A DNA stretch of 38,102 nt from an uncultured Roseburia sp. (GCA_945787015.1 CALZGM010000029.1:1-38102); one strand, 5' to 3'. Numbered from the stretch's first letter, positions 24,733 through 34,540 are shown. Notes: generated from the letters alone by a model not told the origin. Translations and numbers: made by a program.

Positions 24733-24766
24733 AAATTGGCTCCTTTATGGATTTATATTTGAATAT

Positions 24767-24775
24767 ATTATAGCA
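24767..24775 (-). promoter_or_regulatory. Extended -10 promoter of the PPC-hemerythrin pair
   Basis: On the minus strand TGC directly precedes TATAAT (24772-24767), an extended -10 element. An AT-rich imperfect repeat TATATT-TG-AATATA (24754-24767) overlaps its downstream edge. Confidence 0.45.
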
Positions 24776-24862
24776 CAATAGGTAAGAAAAATAAAATTTT
24801 GCACATATTTTTATAAAATGTTTAGATACTAAAAATACCAAGAAAAAAGAGAGGAAAAAAAT

Positions 24863-25321
24863 ATGGTATTAACTGAGAAAGAAACAACTGCAATTAAGGA
24901 TTTACAAACACAGGAACAGACATGTATTGAAAAATACAAGCGCTATAGCGAACAGGCGAAAGATCCGGTATTAAGGGATTTATTTAAAACGTTGAGTAAA
25001 AAGGAAAATAATCATTTAAGCTCTTTAAAACAGGTATTGTTGGGAAGCGTACCGGAAGTTGATTGCAATGATACGGATGGCAGGGACTATGAGCCAAAAG
25101 CAACCTATGGAAAAATGGTAGAAACAGAGGAAAAACAGACAGACTGCTTTTTGGCAACGGATTGCATAGGAACTGAAAAGCTTGTATCTTCGGAATATAA
25201 CAGCAACGTGTTTAAGTTTTCTGATGCAAGCTTAAGAAAACTATTGGCAGATATTCAAATTGAAGAACAAAATCACGCAGAGATGTTGTACAAATATAAA
25301 ACAGTGAACGGAATGTCATAA
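24863..25321 (+). CDS. Ferritin-like, spore-coat-type protein
   Basis: A 152-residue helical protein related to clostridial spore coat proteins of the CotF kind, which share a ferritin-like four-helix fold. Helix 1 has LQTQEQTCIEKYKRYSEQAK. Helix 2 contains E48-N-N-H51, the last helix contains E135-Q-N-H138, and acidic residues E23 and E105/E111 sit in helices 1 and 3. Those positions resemble di-iron ligands (E, ExxH, E, ExxH), so the site may be functional; that is inference. It has no membrane segment or signal. The ATG follows GAGAGGAAAAA. It diverges from the PPC-hemerythrin pair, which also carries iron-binding domains. Confidence 0.75.
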   Translation: MVLTEKETTAIKDLQTQEQTCIEKYKRYSEQAKDPVLRDLFKTLSKKENNHLSSLKQVLLGSVPEVDCNDTDGRDYEPKATYGKMVETEEKQTDCFLATDCIGTEKLVSSEYNSNVFKFSDASLRKLLADIQIEEQNHAEMLYKYKTVNGMS

Positions 25322-25326
25322 AATCG

Positions 25327-25373
25327 GGCGGCTGCTAAACGAATAAAAATCGTTGAGGCGGCCGCCACGTTTT
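25327..25373. terminator. GC-rich bidirectional hairpin between convergent genes
   Basis: GGCGGCTGC (25327-25335) pairs with GCGGCCGCC (25358-25366) through one G-T pair, and an inner AACGA/TCGTT stem lies between them. ATTTTAT lies on one side and ACGTTTTGG on the other. Probably terminates both convergent genes. Confidence 0.6.
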
Positions 25374-25412
25374 GGTTCATGATAATAGAAAGTTTGCGGA
25401 GCGTACTTCCTT

Positions 25413-26417
25413 TTAAGGTGCAAAAACAGAAATAGCTCCACTTGATACAGACAAACGGAACATGATTTTTGTTGTAAAATCTTTGAAGTAGATGTTGTTT
25501 CCTGCTGCGTTGATTTCTGTATAATTACCATTGGAAAGAACTTTGTAATCACTGCCATCAGTACGAACGGAACAAAGGGCTGCATTGTCTCCATTGCGCT
25601 GGAAATAAATAACACCATGATATACGTTAAAACAATCTACTCTGTCTGTACACAGTATTGTTTTTTCCCCGGTAGTTAAATTTACTTTAGCAAGCTGGTA
25701 GTCATTGATGCAATCCATGAAGTAGACAGTATCGCCATCCACAACAGGCATCCAGCAATTTCCTTCGTAAAGAAGGGACTTTGTATTGGACGCAGTATCG
25801 TATTTGTAAATATTATGGTCTTTTTCTAAACCATTATAATAAATGTATTGACCATCTGTGGAGCAGGTGAAGAATGGAAGGGTTGAAACCTGTTCTTTTT
25901 CTTTTCCGTCAATTTTTATGCGATATAAAGTCGTGGCATCTTTCGTATCATAATGCAAATAATAAATATAGTTTCCAACGAGGGAAGCATAAAGTGCCGG
26001 AGCGTCATCTAAAATGGTAACATCGCCTTTTCCGTCCTTGCGGATTCTACATAAACTATGTGTGTTTACATTTAAGAATGAAAAATTTGATTCAGCACCT
26101 CCTCCGGTTCTGATATAGTAGATATAATTGTCATCTACATTAATATAAGCGGCGGTATCATTATTCATTTTTTTGAGTTCAGCACCATCTTTACGCATGC
26201 GATATAAACGATTCCCATCGGAGGAATTTGCAAAATAGATGTATTCTTCGTCTTCGCAAAAGAGACCACTGTTGTATAAGTTGCCGGCAGTGTTGCCATT
26301 CACATAGGTATCATTATAATGCTGCCTTGTCAGGTAATGAAAATAAAGAGAATATCCTGCAATCAGAAGAACCAATACTCCTAAAATGATATATCCAACT
26401 ATTTTTTTCATAAACAT
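25413..26417 (-). CDS. Membrane-anchored DUF5050-like beta-propeller protein
   Basis: A 334-residue protein with an uncleaved-looking N-terminal helix (KIVGYIILGVLVLLIAGYSL) and an extracytoplasmic region built from repeats of about 40-45 residues. Each repeat carries a YIYY/YIYF-type strand followed by a Tyr/Leu-Arg-x-Lys/Arg-x-Asp-Gly turn, e.g. ANSSDGNRLYRMRKDGAE, SLCRIRKDGKGDV and TLYRIKIDGKEKE. This is the pattern of DUF5050 and TolB-like propellers in clostridia. I cannot name a ligand. Two ATGs six bases apart (26417 and 26411) both fit the AAAGGTG site. It is divergent from pheA and has its own promoter. Confidence 0.78.
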   Translation of the reverse strand: MFMKKIVGYIILGVLVLLIAGYSLYFHYLTRQHYNDTYVNGNTAGNLYNSGLFCEDEEYIYFANSSDGNRLYRMRKDGAELKKMNNDTAAYINVDDNYIYYIRTGGGAESNFSFLNVNTHSLCRIRKDGKGDVTILDDAPALYASLVGNYIYYLHYDTKDATTLYRIKIDGKEKEQVSTLPFFTCSTDGQYIYYNGLEKDHNIYKYDTASNTKSLLYEGNCWMPVVDGDTVYFMDCINDYQLAKVNLTTGEKTILCTDRVDCFNVYHGVIYFQRNGDNAALCSVRTDGSDYKVLSNGNYTEINAAGNNIYFKDFTTKIMFRLSVSSGAISVFAP

Positions 26418-26439
26418 TCACACCTTTCTCTTAAAATTA

Positions 26440-26469
26440 AGTATAGCATTGTTTTACGGTTTCTGACAA
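26440..26469 (-). promoter_or_regulatory. Promoter of the propeller-protein gene
   Basis: On the minus strand TTGTCA (26469-26464), 18 bases, TGC-TATACT (26445-26440). Confidence 0.55.
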
Positions 26470-26481
26470 GTCCGCTATTGA

Positions 26482-26497
26482 TATTAACGCGTTAATA
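26482..26497. promoter_or_regulatory. Perfect 16-bp palindrome, candidate operator
   Basis: TATTAACGCGTTAATA is its own reverse complement over all 16 bases. It lies between the divergent promoters of the propeller gene and pheA, 12 bases upstream of the -35 box of the former. Confidence 0.5.
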
Positions 26498-26545
26498 CGA
26501 TATAGTAATAGAATGTAAAAAACATGTAAAATACAAGTATATGAT

Positions 26546-26574
26546 TTGAACATGCCACAAAAGCGTGGTAAAAT
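26546..26574 (+). promoter_or_regulatory. Promoter of the pheA-polyphosphate operon
   Basis: TTGAAC (26546-26551), 17 bases, TAAAAT (26569-26574), about 30 bases before pheA. The spacer contains a small inverted repeat CCAC...GTGG (26555-26568). Confidence 0.65.
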
Positions 26575-26603
26575 AAAGAATAATTTTGAAAGGTATGAAA
26601 CAG

Positions 26604-27734
26604 ATGAGAGATTTATTAGAACTTAGAGATGAGATTGATGGAATAGATTCGGAAATTGTTGCATTATATGAGAAAAGAATGCAGATTTCACAGGAAGTAG
26701 CAGAGTTTAAAATTTCTACAGGGAAACCGGTATTTGATAAAGTAAGAGAGCAGAGCAAGCTGAATACTTTGGTTCAAAAGGTAGACACAGAATTTTTAAA
26801 GAAAGGCATTGCCGAATTATTTGAACAGATAATGGCAATGAGCCGTAAAAGACAGTACCAGCTTCTGACTGAGCATGGACTGGCTGAAAAAACAGATTTT
26901 GTGGAAGTGGAAAAGTTAGATTATAAAAATGCACGTATTGTTTTTCAGGGAACAGAAGGCGCCTATTCCCAGCTTGCATTAAAAGAGTATTTTGGCAATC
27001 ATACAGATAGCTGGCATGTTGATACATGGCGGGATGCAATGGAAGCTATTAAAAATGGGGAAGCAGATTATGCAGTGCTTCCAATTGAAAATTCTTCCGC
27101 CGGCATAGTATCAGAAAACTATGATTTAATGGTAGAGTATGATAATTGTATCGTTGGAGAGCAGATTATCCGTATTGACCATGCACTTCTGGCATTAAAG
27201 GATGCAAAACTGGAAGATATTACGGATATTTATTCCCATCCGCAGGCGCTGATGCAGTGCAGCAAGTATTTAGATGCACACAGAGAGTGGGAGAAGCACA
27301 GCTGTAAAAATACAGCCATGGCTTCCCAAAAGGTGAAAGAAGACGGAAAATTACATAAGGCGGCAATTGCAAGTAAATTAAATGCGGATATATATGGACT
27401 TCAGGTTTTAGAAGAAGCGATTCAGGATAATAAAGATAACTTTACACGTTTTATCATTGTAACAGGGAAAAAAATATTTGAAAAAAATGCAAAAAAAATT
27501 AGTATCTGCTTTGAAATACCGCATGAAAGCGGTTCTTTGTACCACAAACTTTCGCATTTTATTTATAATGGGTTAAATATGAATAAAATTGAGTCCAGAC
27601 CGGTACAGGGAAAAGCATGGGAATATCGGTTCTTTGTGGATTTTGAAGGTAATTTAAACGATGCAGCGGTACAGAATGCATTACGAGGATTGAAAGAAGA
27701 AACCATTCGTTTAAAGATTTTGGGAAATTACTAA
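26604..27734 (+). CDS. pheA: Bifunctional chorismate mutase / prephenate dehydratase
   Basis: Makes phenylpyruvate from chorismate for phenylalanine synthesis. The chorismate mutase domain (about 1-90) opens LLELRDEIDGIDSEIVALYE. The prephenate dehydratase domain (about 110-285) shows FQGTEGAYSQLALKEYFG, LPIENSSAGIVSENYDL, YSHPQALMQCSKYL and the catalytic-type DNFTRF. The ACT domain (about 298-376) has GSLYHKLSHFIYNGLNMNKIESRP, the feedback Phe-binding signature. The ATG at 26604 has AAAGG 10 bases upstream; the ATG at 26595 is only one base from it, and a TTG further up is unlikely. It is the first gene of an operon with three genes not obviously related to aromatic amino acids. Confidence 0.93.
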   Translation: MRDLLELRDEIDGIDSEIVALYEKRMQISQEVAEFKISTGKPVFDKVREQSKLNTLVQKVDTEFLKKGIAELFEQIMAMSRKRQYQLLTEHGLAEKTDFVEVEKLDYKNARIVFQGTEGAYSQLALKEYFGNHTDSWHVDTWRDAMEAIKNGEADYAVLPIENSSAGIVSENYDLMVEYDNCIVGEQIIRIDHALLALKDAKLEDITDIYSHPQALMQCSKYLDAHREWEKHSCKNTAMASQKVKEDGKLHKAAIASKLNADIYGLQVLEEAIQDNKDNFTRFIIVTGKKIFEKNAKKISICFEIPHESGSLYHKLSHFIYNGLNMNKIESRPVQGKAWEYRFFVDFEGNLNDAAVQNALRGLKEETIRLKILGNY

Positions 27735-27754
27735 GAACATTGAGGAGAAGACAG

Positions 27755-29047
<1,293 letters not shown>

Positions 29048-29063
29048 CAGTTGGAGGTTTCGT

Positions 29064-30599
29064 ATGAAAATTTGTACGTTTGCAGCGGCATACATTGGAT
29101 CTTATGAAGTCAGTTTAAAAATTTTTGAAATTTCTGCAAAGCGCGGAATCAAAGAAATAGACTATATCAGATCCCGAATAGAGCTTGGACGGGATGCTTT
29201 TTTTAAAGGAAATATTGGATATGAAATGGTAGAAGCTTTATGTAACATCCTCGTTGATTATAAAAAAATCATGGATAGTTACAAAGTAGATGACTATGAG
29301 GTGTATGCGGCTTCTGTACTGCGGGATGCTGAAAATGCGATTTTTATCATGGATCAGATTCGAATCAGAACAGGATTAAGCGTAACGATATTAAGTAACT
29401 CAGAACATCGTTTTTTAAGCTATAAATCTATTGCTACGAGAGAAGAATTTGAAAAGATGATTCAAAAAGGTGCTGCTTTTGTGGACGCAGGTGGAAGCGG
29501 AATGCAGATGACCATTTTTTCAAAAGGTGAGGTCGTTACAACTCAGCATCTGGGCTTAGGAACCATGAAGCTACGGGAAAGACTGGAAAAAAAGAGTACT
29601 AATTTGAAGCAGTATGAAGCACAAATAGAAGAATTAGTAGATAAGGAATTGGAAGTGTTTAAGTCTCTATACATGGAGAATGTTAAAATCAAATACCTGA
29701 TTATTTCGGGGGATTATGTGACCGATATGGTACGCATGATAGACAAAAAGCAGGAAGAACATACAGTAGAGACGGAAAAGATGCTTGTTTTCCTGAAAAA
29801 ATTCTCCAATCGCAGTGTAGAAGAAATTGAGGAAGAATTAAACCTTCCGTATGAAAGCGACGCTTTACTTATTCCATATATGATGATATTAAAGTGTATG
29901 GCACGCGGTATGGGAGCAGAACGTATCTGGGCTCCGGGCGCAAATGTCATTGACGGAATTGCCGTTGATTATGCACAGAAAAAGCAGCTACTTAAAATTA
30001 ATCATGATTTTGATGCAGATGTTCTGTCGGCAGCTAAAATGCTTTCTGAACGTTATTTAAGCTATTGGCCGCATTTAGAAGCCTTAGAACAGATGTCGAC
30101 GTTAATCTTTGATACTATGAAAAAAGTACACGGATTGGGAAAAAGAGAACGGTTACTGCTACAGGTTGCAGCAATTTTGCATGACTGTGGGAAATATATC
30201 AGCTTTGCAAATGCAGTCCACTGTTCTTATGACATTATTATGGAATCGGAAATTATCGGTTTAAGCCACATAGAGCGTGAGATTGTAGCGAATACGGTTT
30301 TATATAAAACATTTGCACTTCCGTCGTATGATGTTTTGGCAGAAAAGTTAGATCATGAGAGTTATCTGATTGTAGCTAAACTCTCTGCAATTTTGCAGGT
30401 ATCCAATGCAATGGACAGAAGCCACAAGCAGAAATTCAAAAATGTGAAAGCCGCGATAAAAGGTAAGGAATTAGTTATTACTATTGAGACGGAAGGCGAT
30501 GCTGTTTTAGAGAAGGCATTGTTTGACACAAAGACGGCATATTTTGAAAATATATTTAGTATGAAGCCGGTAATTAAAGAAAAACGAGTGTATTCATAA
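29064..30599 (+). CDS. Ppx/GppA-like phosphatase with HD domain
   Basis: By length (511, like Escherichia coli Ppx at 513) and order this is an exopolyphosphatase/guanosine-pentaphosphatase homologue: an ASKHA-fold N-terminal pair of domains, then an HD domain around residue 373 (ILHDCGKYIS). The ASKHA phosphate motifs are degenerate. The usual acidic residue before GS in the first motif (D-x-GS) is Tyr10 here (YIGSYEV). The second motif (normally DxGGGSxE) reads DAGGSGMQ at 141-148, without the final Glu. YAASVLRDAENA partly keeps the third. The HD pair is intact. It sits 11 bases before ppk, so a role in polyphosphate or (p)ppGpp turnover is likely, but activity of the ASKHA site is doubtful. 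GGAGG precedes the ATG. Confidence 0.82.
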   Translation: MKICTFAAAYIGSYEVSLKIFEISAKRGIKEIDYIRSRIELGRDAFFKGNIGYEMVEALCNILVDYKKIMDSYKVDDYEVYAASVLRDAENAIFIMDQIRIRTGLSVTILSNSEHRFLSYKSIATREEFEKMIQKGAAFVDAGGSGMQMTIFSKGEVVTTQHLGLGTMKLRERLEKKSTNLKQYEAQIEELVDKELEVFKSLYMENVKIKYLIISGDYVTDMVRMIDKKQEEHTVETEKMLVFLKKFSNRSVEEIEEELNLPYESDALLIPYMMILKCMARGMGAERIWAPGANVIDGIAVDYAQKKQLLKINHDFDADVLSAAKMLSERYLSYWPHLEALEQMSTLIFDTMKKVHGLGKRERLLLQVAAILHDCGKYISFANAVHCSYDIIMESEIIGLSHIEREIVANTVLYKTFALPSYDVLAEKLDHESYLIVAKLSAILQVSNAMDRSHKQKFKNVKAAIKGKELVITIETEGDAVLEKALFDTKTAYFENIFSMKPVIKEKRVYS

Positions 30600-30610
30600 A
30601 GGAGTCATCC

Positions 30611-32734
30611 ATGGAAAAAGAGATTGATTTTACAAAACCGGAATATTATGAGAACCGTGAATTAAGCTGGTTAAAGTTTGAACATCGTATTTTGAATGAA
30701 GCAAGGGATAAAAACATCCCGTTGTTAGAACGCTTAAAATTTATTAGTATTACATCCTCTAATTTAGATGAATTTTTTATGGTGCGTGTTGCATCTTTAA
30801 AGGATATGGTACATGCAAATTACAAAAAACGTGATATTGCTGGAATGACTGCTTTAGAACAGTTGGAGGAAATTAATAAAAAAACGAAGGAGTTAGTGGA
30901 ACAACAGTATCACACCTATAATCGTTCGCTGGTTCCGCTGATGCAGGCAAATCATATTCGGATTGTTGATAGTTTTGAGGAACTGTCAGGGGAACAGGGA
31001 ACGTTTGTAGATCAATATTTTATGGAAAACGTTTATCCGGTACTTACTCCAATGGCAGTGGATGCATCCAGACCATTTCCACTGATTCGTAATAAAAGTT
31101 TAAATATTGCAGCTTTGTTAAAAAAGAAAGAAGACGATATTGAATTTGCTACCGTTCAAGTGCCAAGTGTGCTTCCACGTATGGTGCAAATTCCGGGAAA
31201 AAATGAAGAGGAGAAGTGTTTTATCCTTTTAGAGCAGGTCATCGAAAAAAATATAGACAAATTGTTTTTAAATTATGAGGTGCTTTGTGCATATCCGTAC
31301 CGGGTTATGCGTAATGCTGATTTAAGCTTTGACGAAGATGAAGCGGCAGATTTGTTAAAAGAGATTCAAAAACAGCTTAAAATGCGCCAGTGGGGCGAGG
31401 TAATTCGTCTGGAAGTAGAACATGATATAGATAAAAAGCTGCTCAATATTCTAAAAGCTGAGCTAAAAGTAGCAAATCAGGATGTTTTTAAAATTAACGG
31501 TCCGATTGACCTGACCTTCCTAATGAAAATGTATGGTCTGGAAGGCTGTGAACATTTACGCAATAAACCATATATACCGCAGCGTGTTCCGGAGATAACA
31601 CCGGGTGAAAACATTTTTGAAACGATTAAAAAAGGAGATATTTTATTACGGCATCCTTATCAGACCTTTGATCCTGTAGTAGATTTTATTAGACAGGCAG
31701 CAACAGATCCACAGGTTTTGGCAATTAAGCAAACCTTATACCGTGTCAGCGGTAATTCGCCAATTATTGCTTCGTTAGCTTTAGCCGCAGAAAACGGAAA
31801 ACAGGTTTCTGTATTGGTAGAGTTAAAGGCCCGGTTTGATGAAGAAAATAACATTGTATGGGCGAAAAAGTTAGAGCAGGCCGGATGCCATGTTATTTAT
31901 GGTCTGGTTGGACTTAAGACACACAGTAAGATTGCGCTGGTAGTAAGAAAAGAAGAAGCGGGAATTCGCAGATATGTGCATCTTGGAACCGGTAACTATA
32001 ATGACTCAACAGCAAAACTTTATACAGATTGTGGTATTTTTACCTGCAATGAGGCAATTGGCGAAGATGCGACGGCGGTATTTAATATGCTGTCCGGTTA
32101 TTCTGAACCACCGTCATGGAACAAGTTGGCATTGGCGCCAATCTGGCTCCGTTCTAAGTTTGAAAAGCTGATTCGAAGAGAAATGAAGCATGCAAAAGCA
32201 GGACGTCCTGCACATATTATTGCAAAGATGAATTCCCTTTGTGATGAGGGAATTATTAAAACGTTATATGAAGCATCTGCAGCCGGAGTGAAAATAGAGT
32301 TAATTGTTCGTGGAATCTGCAGCTTAAAGGTTGGAATACCCGGAGTAAGTGAGAATATTCAGGTACGCTCGATTGTTGGTAACTTTTTGGAACATAGCCG
32401 AATTTTCTATTTCTTAAATGATGGAGAAGAAGAACTTTATATGGGAAGTGCGGACTGGATGCCGAGAAATCTTGACAGACGTGTGGAAATTTTATTCCCG
32501 GTACTGGATGAAAAACTTCAAAAGAAGGTAAAGCATATTTTGGATGTTGAATTAAGCGATACCTTAAAGGCCCATATTTTGCAACAGGATGGAAGCTATG
32601 AGAAGGTTGATAAACGAGGAAAAGTATTAATCAGTTCTCAGCAGACATTCTGTGAAGAAGCAATAAGAGAAGCAGTGTTGCCGGAAATGGAGGGCACCGG
32701 CAGGGTATTTATTCCGGCAGAGCCAATTGAGTAA
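30611..32734 (+). CDS. ppk1: Polyphosphate kinase 1
   Basis: Polymerises the gamma-phosphate of ATP into polyphosphate and can run in reverse. The N-terminal domain opens YENRELSWLKFEHRILNEA and contains SSNLDEFFMVRVASLKD. The catalytic C-terminal domains have LKTHSKIALVVR, with His438 aligning with the phosphorylated His435 of the Escherichia coli enzyme, then YVHLGTGNYNDSTAKLYTD and later MGSADWMPRNLDRRVEILFP. Length 707 is normal. AAGGAG precedes the ATG. It is the last gene of the pheA operon, next to the Ppx/GppA-like gene, a common ppk-ppx pairing. A GC-rich folded element and terminator follow. Confidence 0.96.
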   Translation: MEKEIDFTKPEYYENRELSWLKFEHRILNEARDKNIPLLERLKFISITSSNLDEFFMVRVASLKDMVHANYKKRDIAGMTALEQLEEINKKTKELVEQQYHTYNRSLVPLMQANHIRIVDSFEELSGEQGTFVDQYFMENVYPVLTPMAVDASRPFPLIRNKSLNIAALLKKKEDDIEFATVQVPSVLPRMVQIPGKNEEEKCFILLEQVIEKNIDKLFLNYEVLCAYPYRVMRNADLSFDEDEAADLLKEIQKQLKMRQWGEVIRLEVEHDIDKKLLNILKAELKVANQDVFKINGPIDLTFLMKMYGLEGCEHLRNKPYIPQRVPEITPGENIFETIKKGDILLRHPYQTFDPVVDFIRQAATDPQVLAIKQTLYRVSGNSPIIASLALAAENGKQVSVLVELKARFDEENNIVWAKKLEQAGCHVIYGLVGLKTHSKIALVVRKEEAGIRRYVHLGTGNYNDSTAKLYTDCGIFTCNEAIGEDATAVFNMLSGYSEPPSWNKLALAPIWLRSKFEKLIRREMKHAKAGRPAHIIAKMNSLCDEGIIKTLYEASAAGVKIELIVRGICSLKVGIPGVSENIQVRSIVGNFLEHSRIFYFLNDGEEELYMGSADWMPRNLDRRVEILFPVLDEKLQKKVKHILDVELSDTLKAHILQQDGSYEKVDKRGKVLISSQQTFCEEAIREAVLPEMEGTGRVFIPAEPIE

Positions 32735-32739
32735 ATAGA

Positions 32740-32842
32740 ATGTGTGGTAACACATGCTTGCGCCGAACGCGGTCGTTATCGCGACAATATCCTTTCGCGT
32801 GAGTGCGCATCCTCGCGGAGCGTTCTTACTCGATAGAGTAAG
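32740..32842 (+). other. Compact GC-rich folded intergenic element after ppk1
   Basis: This stretch is far richer in G and C than its surroundings and stacks several hairpins. ATGTGT-GGTA-ACACAT spans 32740-32755. An outer pair GAACGC (32765-32770) with GCGTTC (32820-32825) encloses GTCG...CGAC (32772-32785) and a second CGCG-containing hairpin. CTTACTC-GATA-GAGTAAG follows at 32825-32842. It has no reading frame of note. It could be a dispersed repeat, a small RNA or part of the 3' UTR. Confidence 0.4.
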
Positions 32843-32845
32843 ATG

Positions 32846-32873
32846 GGCTGTCCGGTTAACGGGCAGCCTTTAT
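32846..32873 (+). terminator. Terminator after ppk1
   Basis: GGCTGTCCG (32846-32854) pairs with CGGGCAGCC (32860-32868), one G-T pair, then TTTATT. The right arm is also the last codons of the convergent PHP-domain gene, whose stop codon sits in the loop. Confidence 0.65.
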
Positions 32874-33701
32874 TGCATTCAATACGGAATATGGTACATG
32901 TAGTTTTCCATAGCCAGTGCCAAGAGAAAGCTTTGGTTTCGTACTGCCATGAAAGTCAGAACCGCCACTGATTAAAAGGTCGTTTCTTTCGGCAAGCATT
33001 TTCATGCTTTTTTCCTCAGAGGGGGTGTAGGTACAGTAAATGGCTTCTATACCATCTAATCCGGCTTCTTTCATTTCATCAATCAGTTTTTGAAGTGTCG
33101 TATCGCTCATATGATAAAGTAATGGGTGGGCTAGAATAGAAGTACCTCCAGCTTCCTTTATCAGTTTTACTGCTTCCATTGGTGTGATTTTGAAACGATT
33201 TACAAAGCACTTGCAGTGATCACCGATGTATTTGTCAAAAGCGGTCTGAATCGAAGGAATCATACCATGTTCATAGAGGAATCTGGCAATATTTGCCCGG
33301 GTGATAACACAATCCGGATTTTCTGACCGCAATTCTTCCATAGTAATGGAAAATCCCTCTTTTTGCAGATTTTCAATAATAAGGTCATTTCGATGATCAC
33401 GGCATTCTTTAAATTCTTTTATTTTCTTTAATAAAGTTTTATTTGTGATATCAATATATAATCCAACAACATGTACTTCTTTTCCGTAATAATCGGTAGA
33501 AAATTCGATGCCTGGAATAAGCTCAATCTGATTTTGGACGGCAACAGGAATTGCTTTTGGTATACCGGCAATTGTATCGTGGTCAGTAATGGCAATGGCT
33601 GATAAGCCAATACGCTTTGCTTCCAAAATGAGTGCTTCAGGTGTAAACGAACCGTCAGATTCTGTTGTATGTGTGTGCAAATCGATGCTTCGTGTATCCA
33701 T
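32856..33701 (-). CDS. PHP-domain phosphoesterase (YciV/TrpH/RNase AM-like)
   Basis: A 281-residue PHP-family metal hydrolase. The N terminus DLHTHTTESDGSFTPEALI has the HxH metal motif. Further conserved pieces are AITDHDTIAGI, PGIEFSTDYYGKEVHVVGLY, TRANIARFL, GGTSILAHPLL and the closing GSDFHG. The Escherichia coli member YciV is RNase AM, which trims rRNA 5' ends and hydrolyses 3',5'-bisphosphate nucleotides; the same role here is inference. The ATG at 33701 is chosen since GGAAGG lies six bases upstream; an in-frame ATG at 33716 forms part of that site. It is convergent with ppk1 and divergent from the lipoprotein gene. Confidence 0.88.
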   Translation of the reverse strand: MDTRSIDLHTHTTESDGSFTPEALILEAKRIGLSAIAITDHDTIAGIPKAIPVAVQNQIELIPGIEFSTDYYGKEVHVVGLYIDITNKTLLKKIKEFKECRDHRNDLIIENLQKEGFSITMEELRSENPDCVITRANIARFLYEHGMIPSIQTAFDKYIGDHCKCFVNRFKITPMEAVKLIKEAGGTSILAHPLLYHMSDTTLQKLIDEMKEAGLDGIEAIYCTYTPSEEKSMKMLAERNDLLISGGSDFHGSTKPKLSLGTGYGKLHVPYSVLNAIKAAR

Positions 33702-33751
33702 AAAAAACCTTCCTTTCATAGCAAAATCTATCATACATTAAAATCGGAAAT

Positions 33752-33780
33752 TTGACAAATAGAAAGAGGAATGATAGTAT
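33752..33780 (+). promoter_or_regulatory. Promoter of the lipoprotein gene
   Basis: Consensus TTGACA (33752-33757), 17 bases, TAGTAT (33775-33780). A small ATGC-GAAA-GCAT hairpin (33786-33797) lies at the likely transcript start. Confidence 0.65.
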
Positions 33781-33823
33781 TTCTTATGCGAAAGCATGAA
33801 AGAGAGAAGAGGAGATAATGTAT

Positions 33824-34486
33824 ATGATGAAAAATGTAATGAAAAAGACAGCGTTATTTTTAGTATGCATCTGTTTCATCGGGAGTTTAACCGGCTGTGC
33901 GAAATTTGACGCAAGTGCTTATTTAAAAGCAATTCTCGACAATTCTTATTTGAATGATTCTACTGAATTTGTAGAACAGAAAATCGGAACAGCAGAGGAA
34001 GCTGCTGAACTTTACAAGCAGGGCATTGATGCAGAAATGGAAGCAATGCTGGCATCTGTATCACTTTCTGATGAGGTACAGGAAGCGTATCGTGAATTTT
34101 ATGAAAATATGTTTAATAAAGTAAAATATACGGTAGGCGAAGCAACAGAGATAGATAAAAATACAATTGAAGTTACTGTAACATATGAAAAGATGAATAT
34201 TTTTGCTATGGCAATGGCAGCTTATGAACCTGCTGCTACAGAACTGATGACAGAGTGGAGCGTTGCGGCGTTAACTGGAAGTGAACCATCCGAACAGGAA
34301 ATGATGGATACATTATTCCTAACCTTAAGGGACTGCATGCAGGCAGCACTGGATACAGCAACATACGATGAACCTAAAACTACTACAATAAAAGTTGAAT
34401 TAATCGATAATGTTTGGACACCGAATCAGGATGATTTAGTGAATTTTGAAACGGTATTATTTGATTTTGAAGGTTTAGGAGTATAA
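33824..34486 (+). CDS. Uncharacterised secreted lipoprotein
   Basis: A 220-residue protein with a positively charged start, a hydrophobic run (TALFLVCICFIGSL) and a clear lipobox LTGC about 26 residues in. The mature part is helical and acidic, with no metal or enzyme motif that I recognise. It resembles the DUF5105-type lipoproteins of clostridia in style (early DASAYLKAILD, then a Glu-rich helical region and a late TTIKVELIDNVW strand), but that assignment is weak. ATGs at 33818, 33824 and 33827 are all in frame; 33824 is best spaced from AGGAG. It is monocistronic with its own promoter and terminator. Confidence 0.75.
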   Translation: MMKNVMKKTALFLVCICFIGSLTGCAKFDASAYLKAILDNSYLNDSTEFVEQKIGTAEEAAELYKQGIDAEMEAMLASVSLSDEVQEAYREFYENMFNKVKYTVGEATEIDKNTIEVTVTYEKMNIFAMAMAAYEPAATELMTEWSVAALTGSEPSEQEMMDTLFLTLRDCMQAALDTATYDEPKTTTIKVELIDNVWTPNQDDLVNFETVLFDFEGLGV

Positions 34487-34497
34487 AAAGGAAAAAG

Positions 34498-34540
34498 AAA
34501 TGTCAGGCATCAAATATTAAAAAGATGCTTGACATTTTTA
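34498..34540 (+). terminator. Terminator after the lipoprotein gene
   Basis: A 14-bp stem (34498-34511 with 34524-34537, one G-T pair) then TTAATTT. Its right arm overlaps the -35 box of the infC promoter. Confidence 0.8.
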
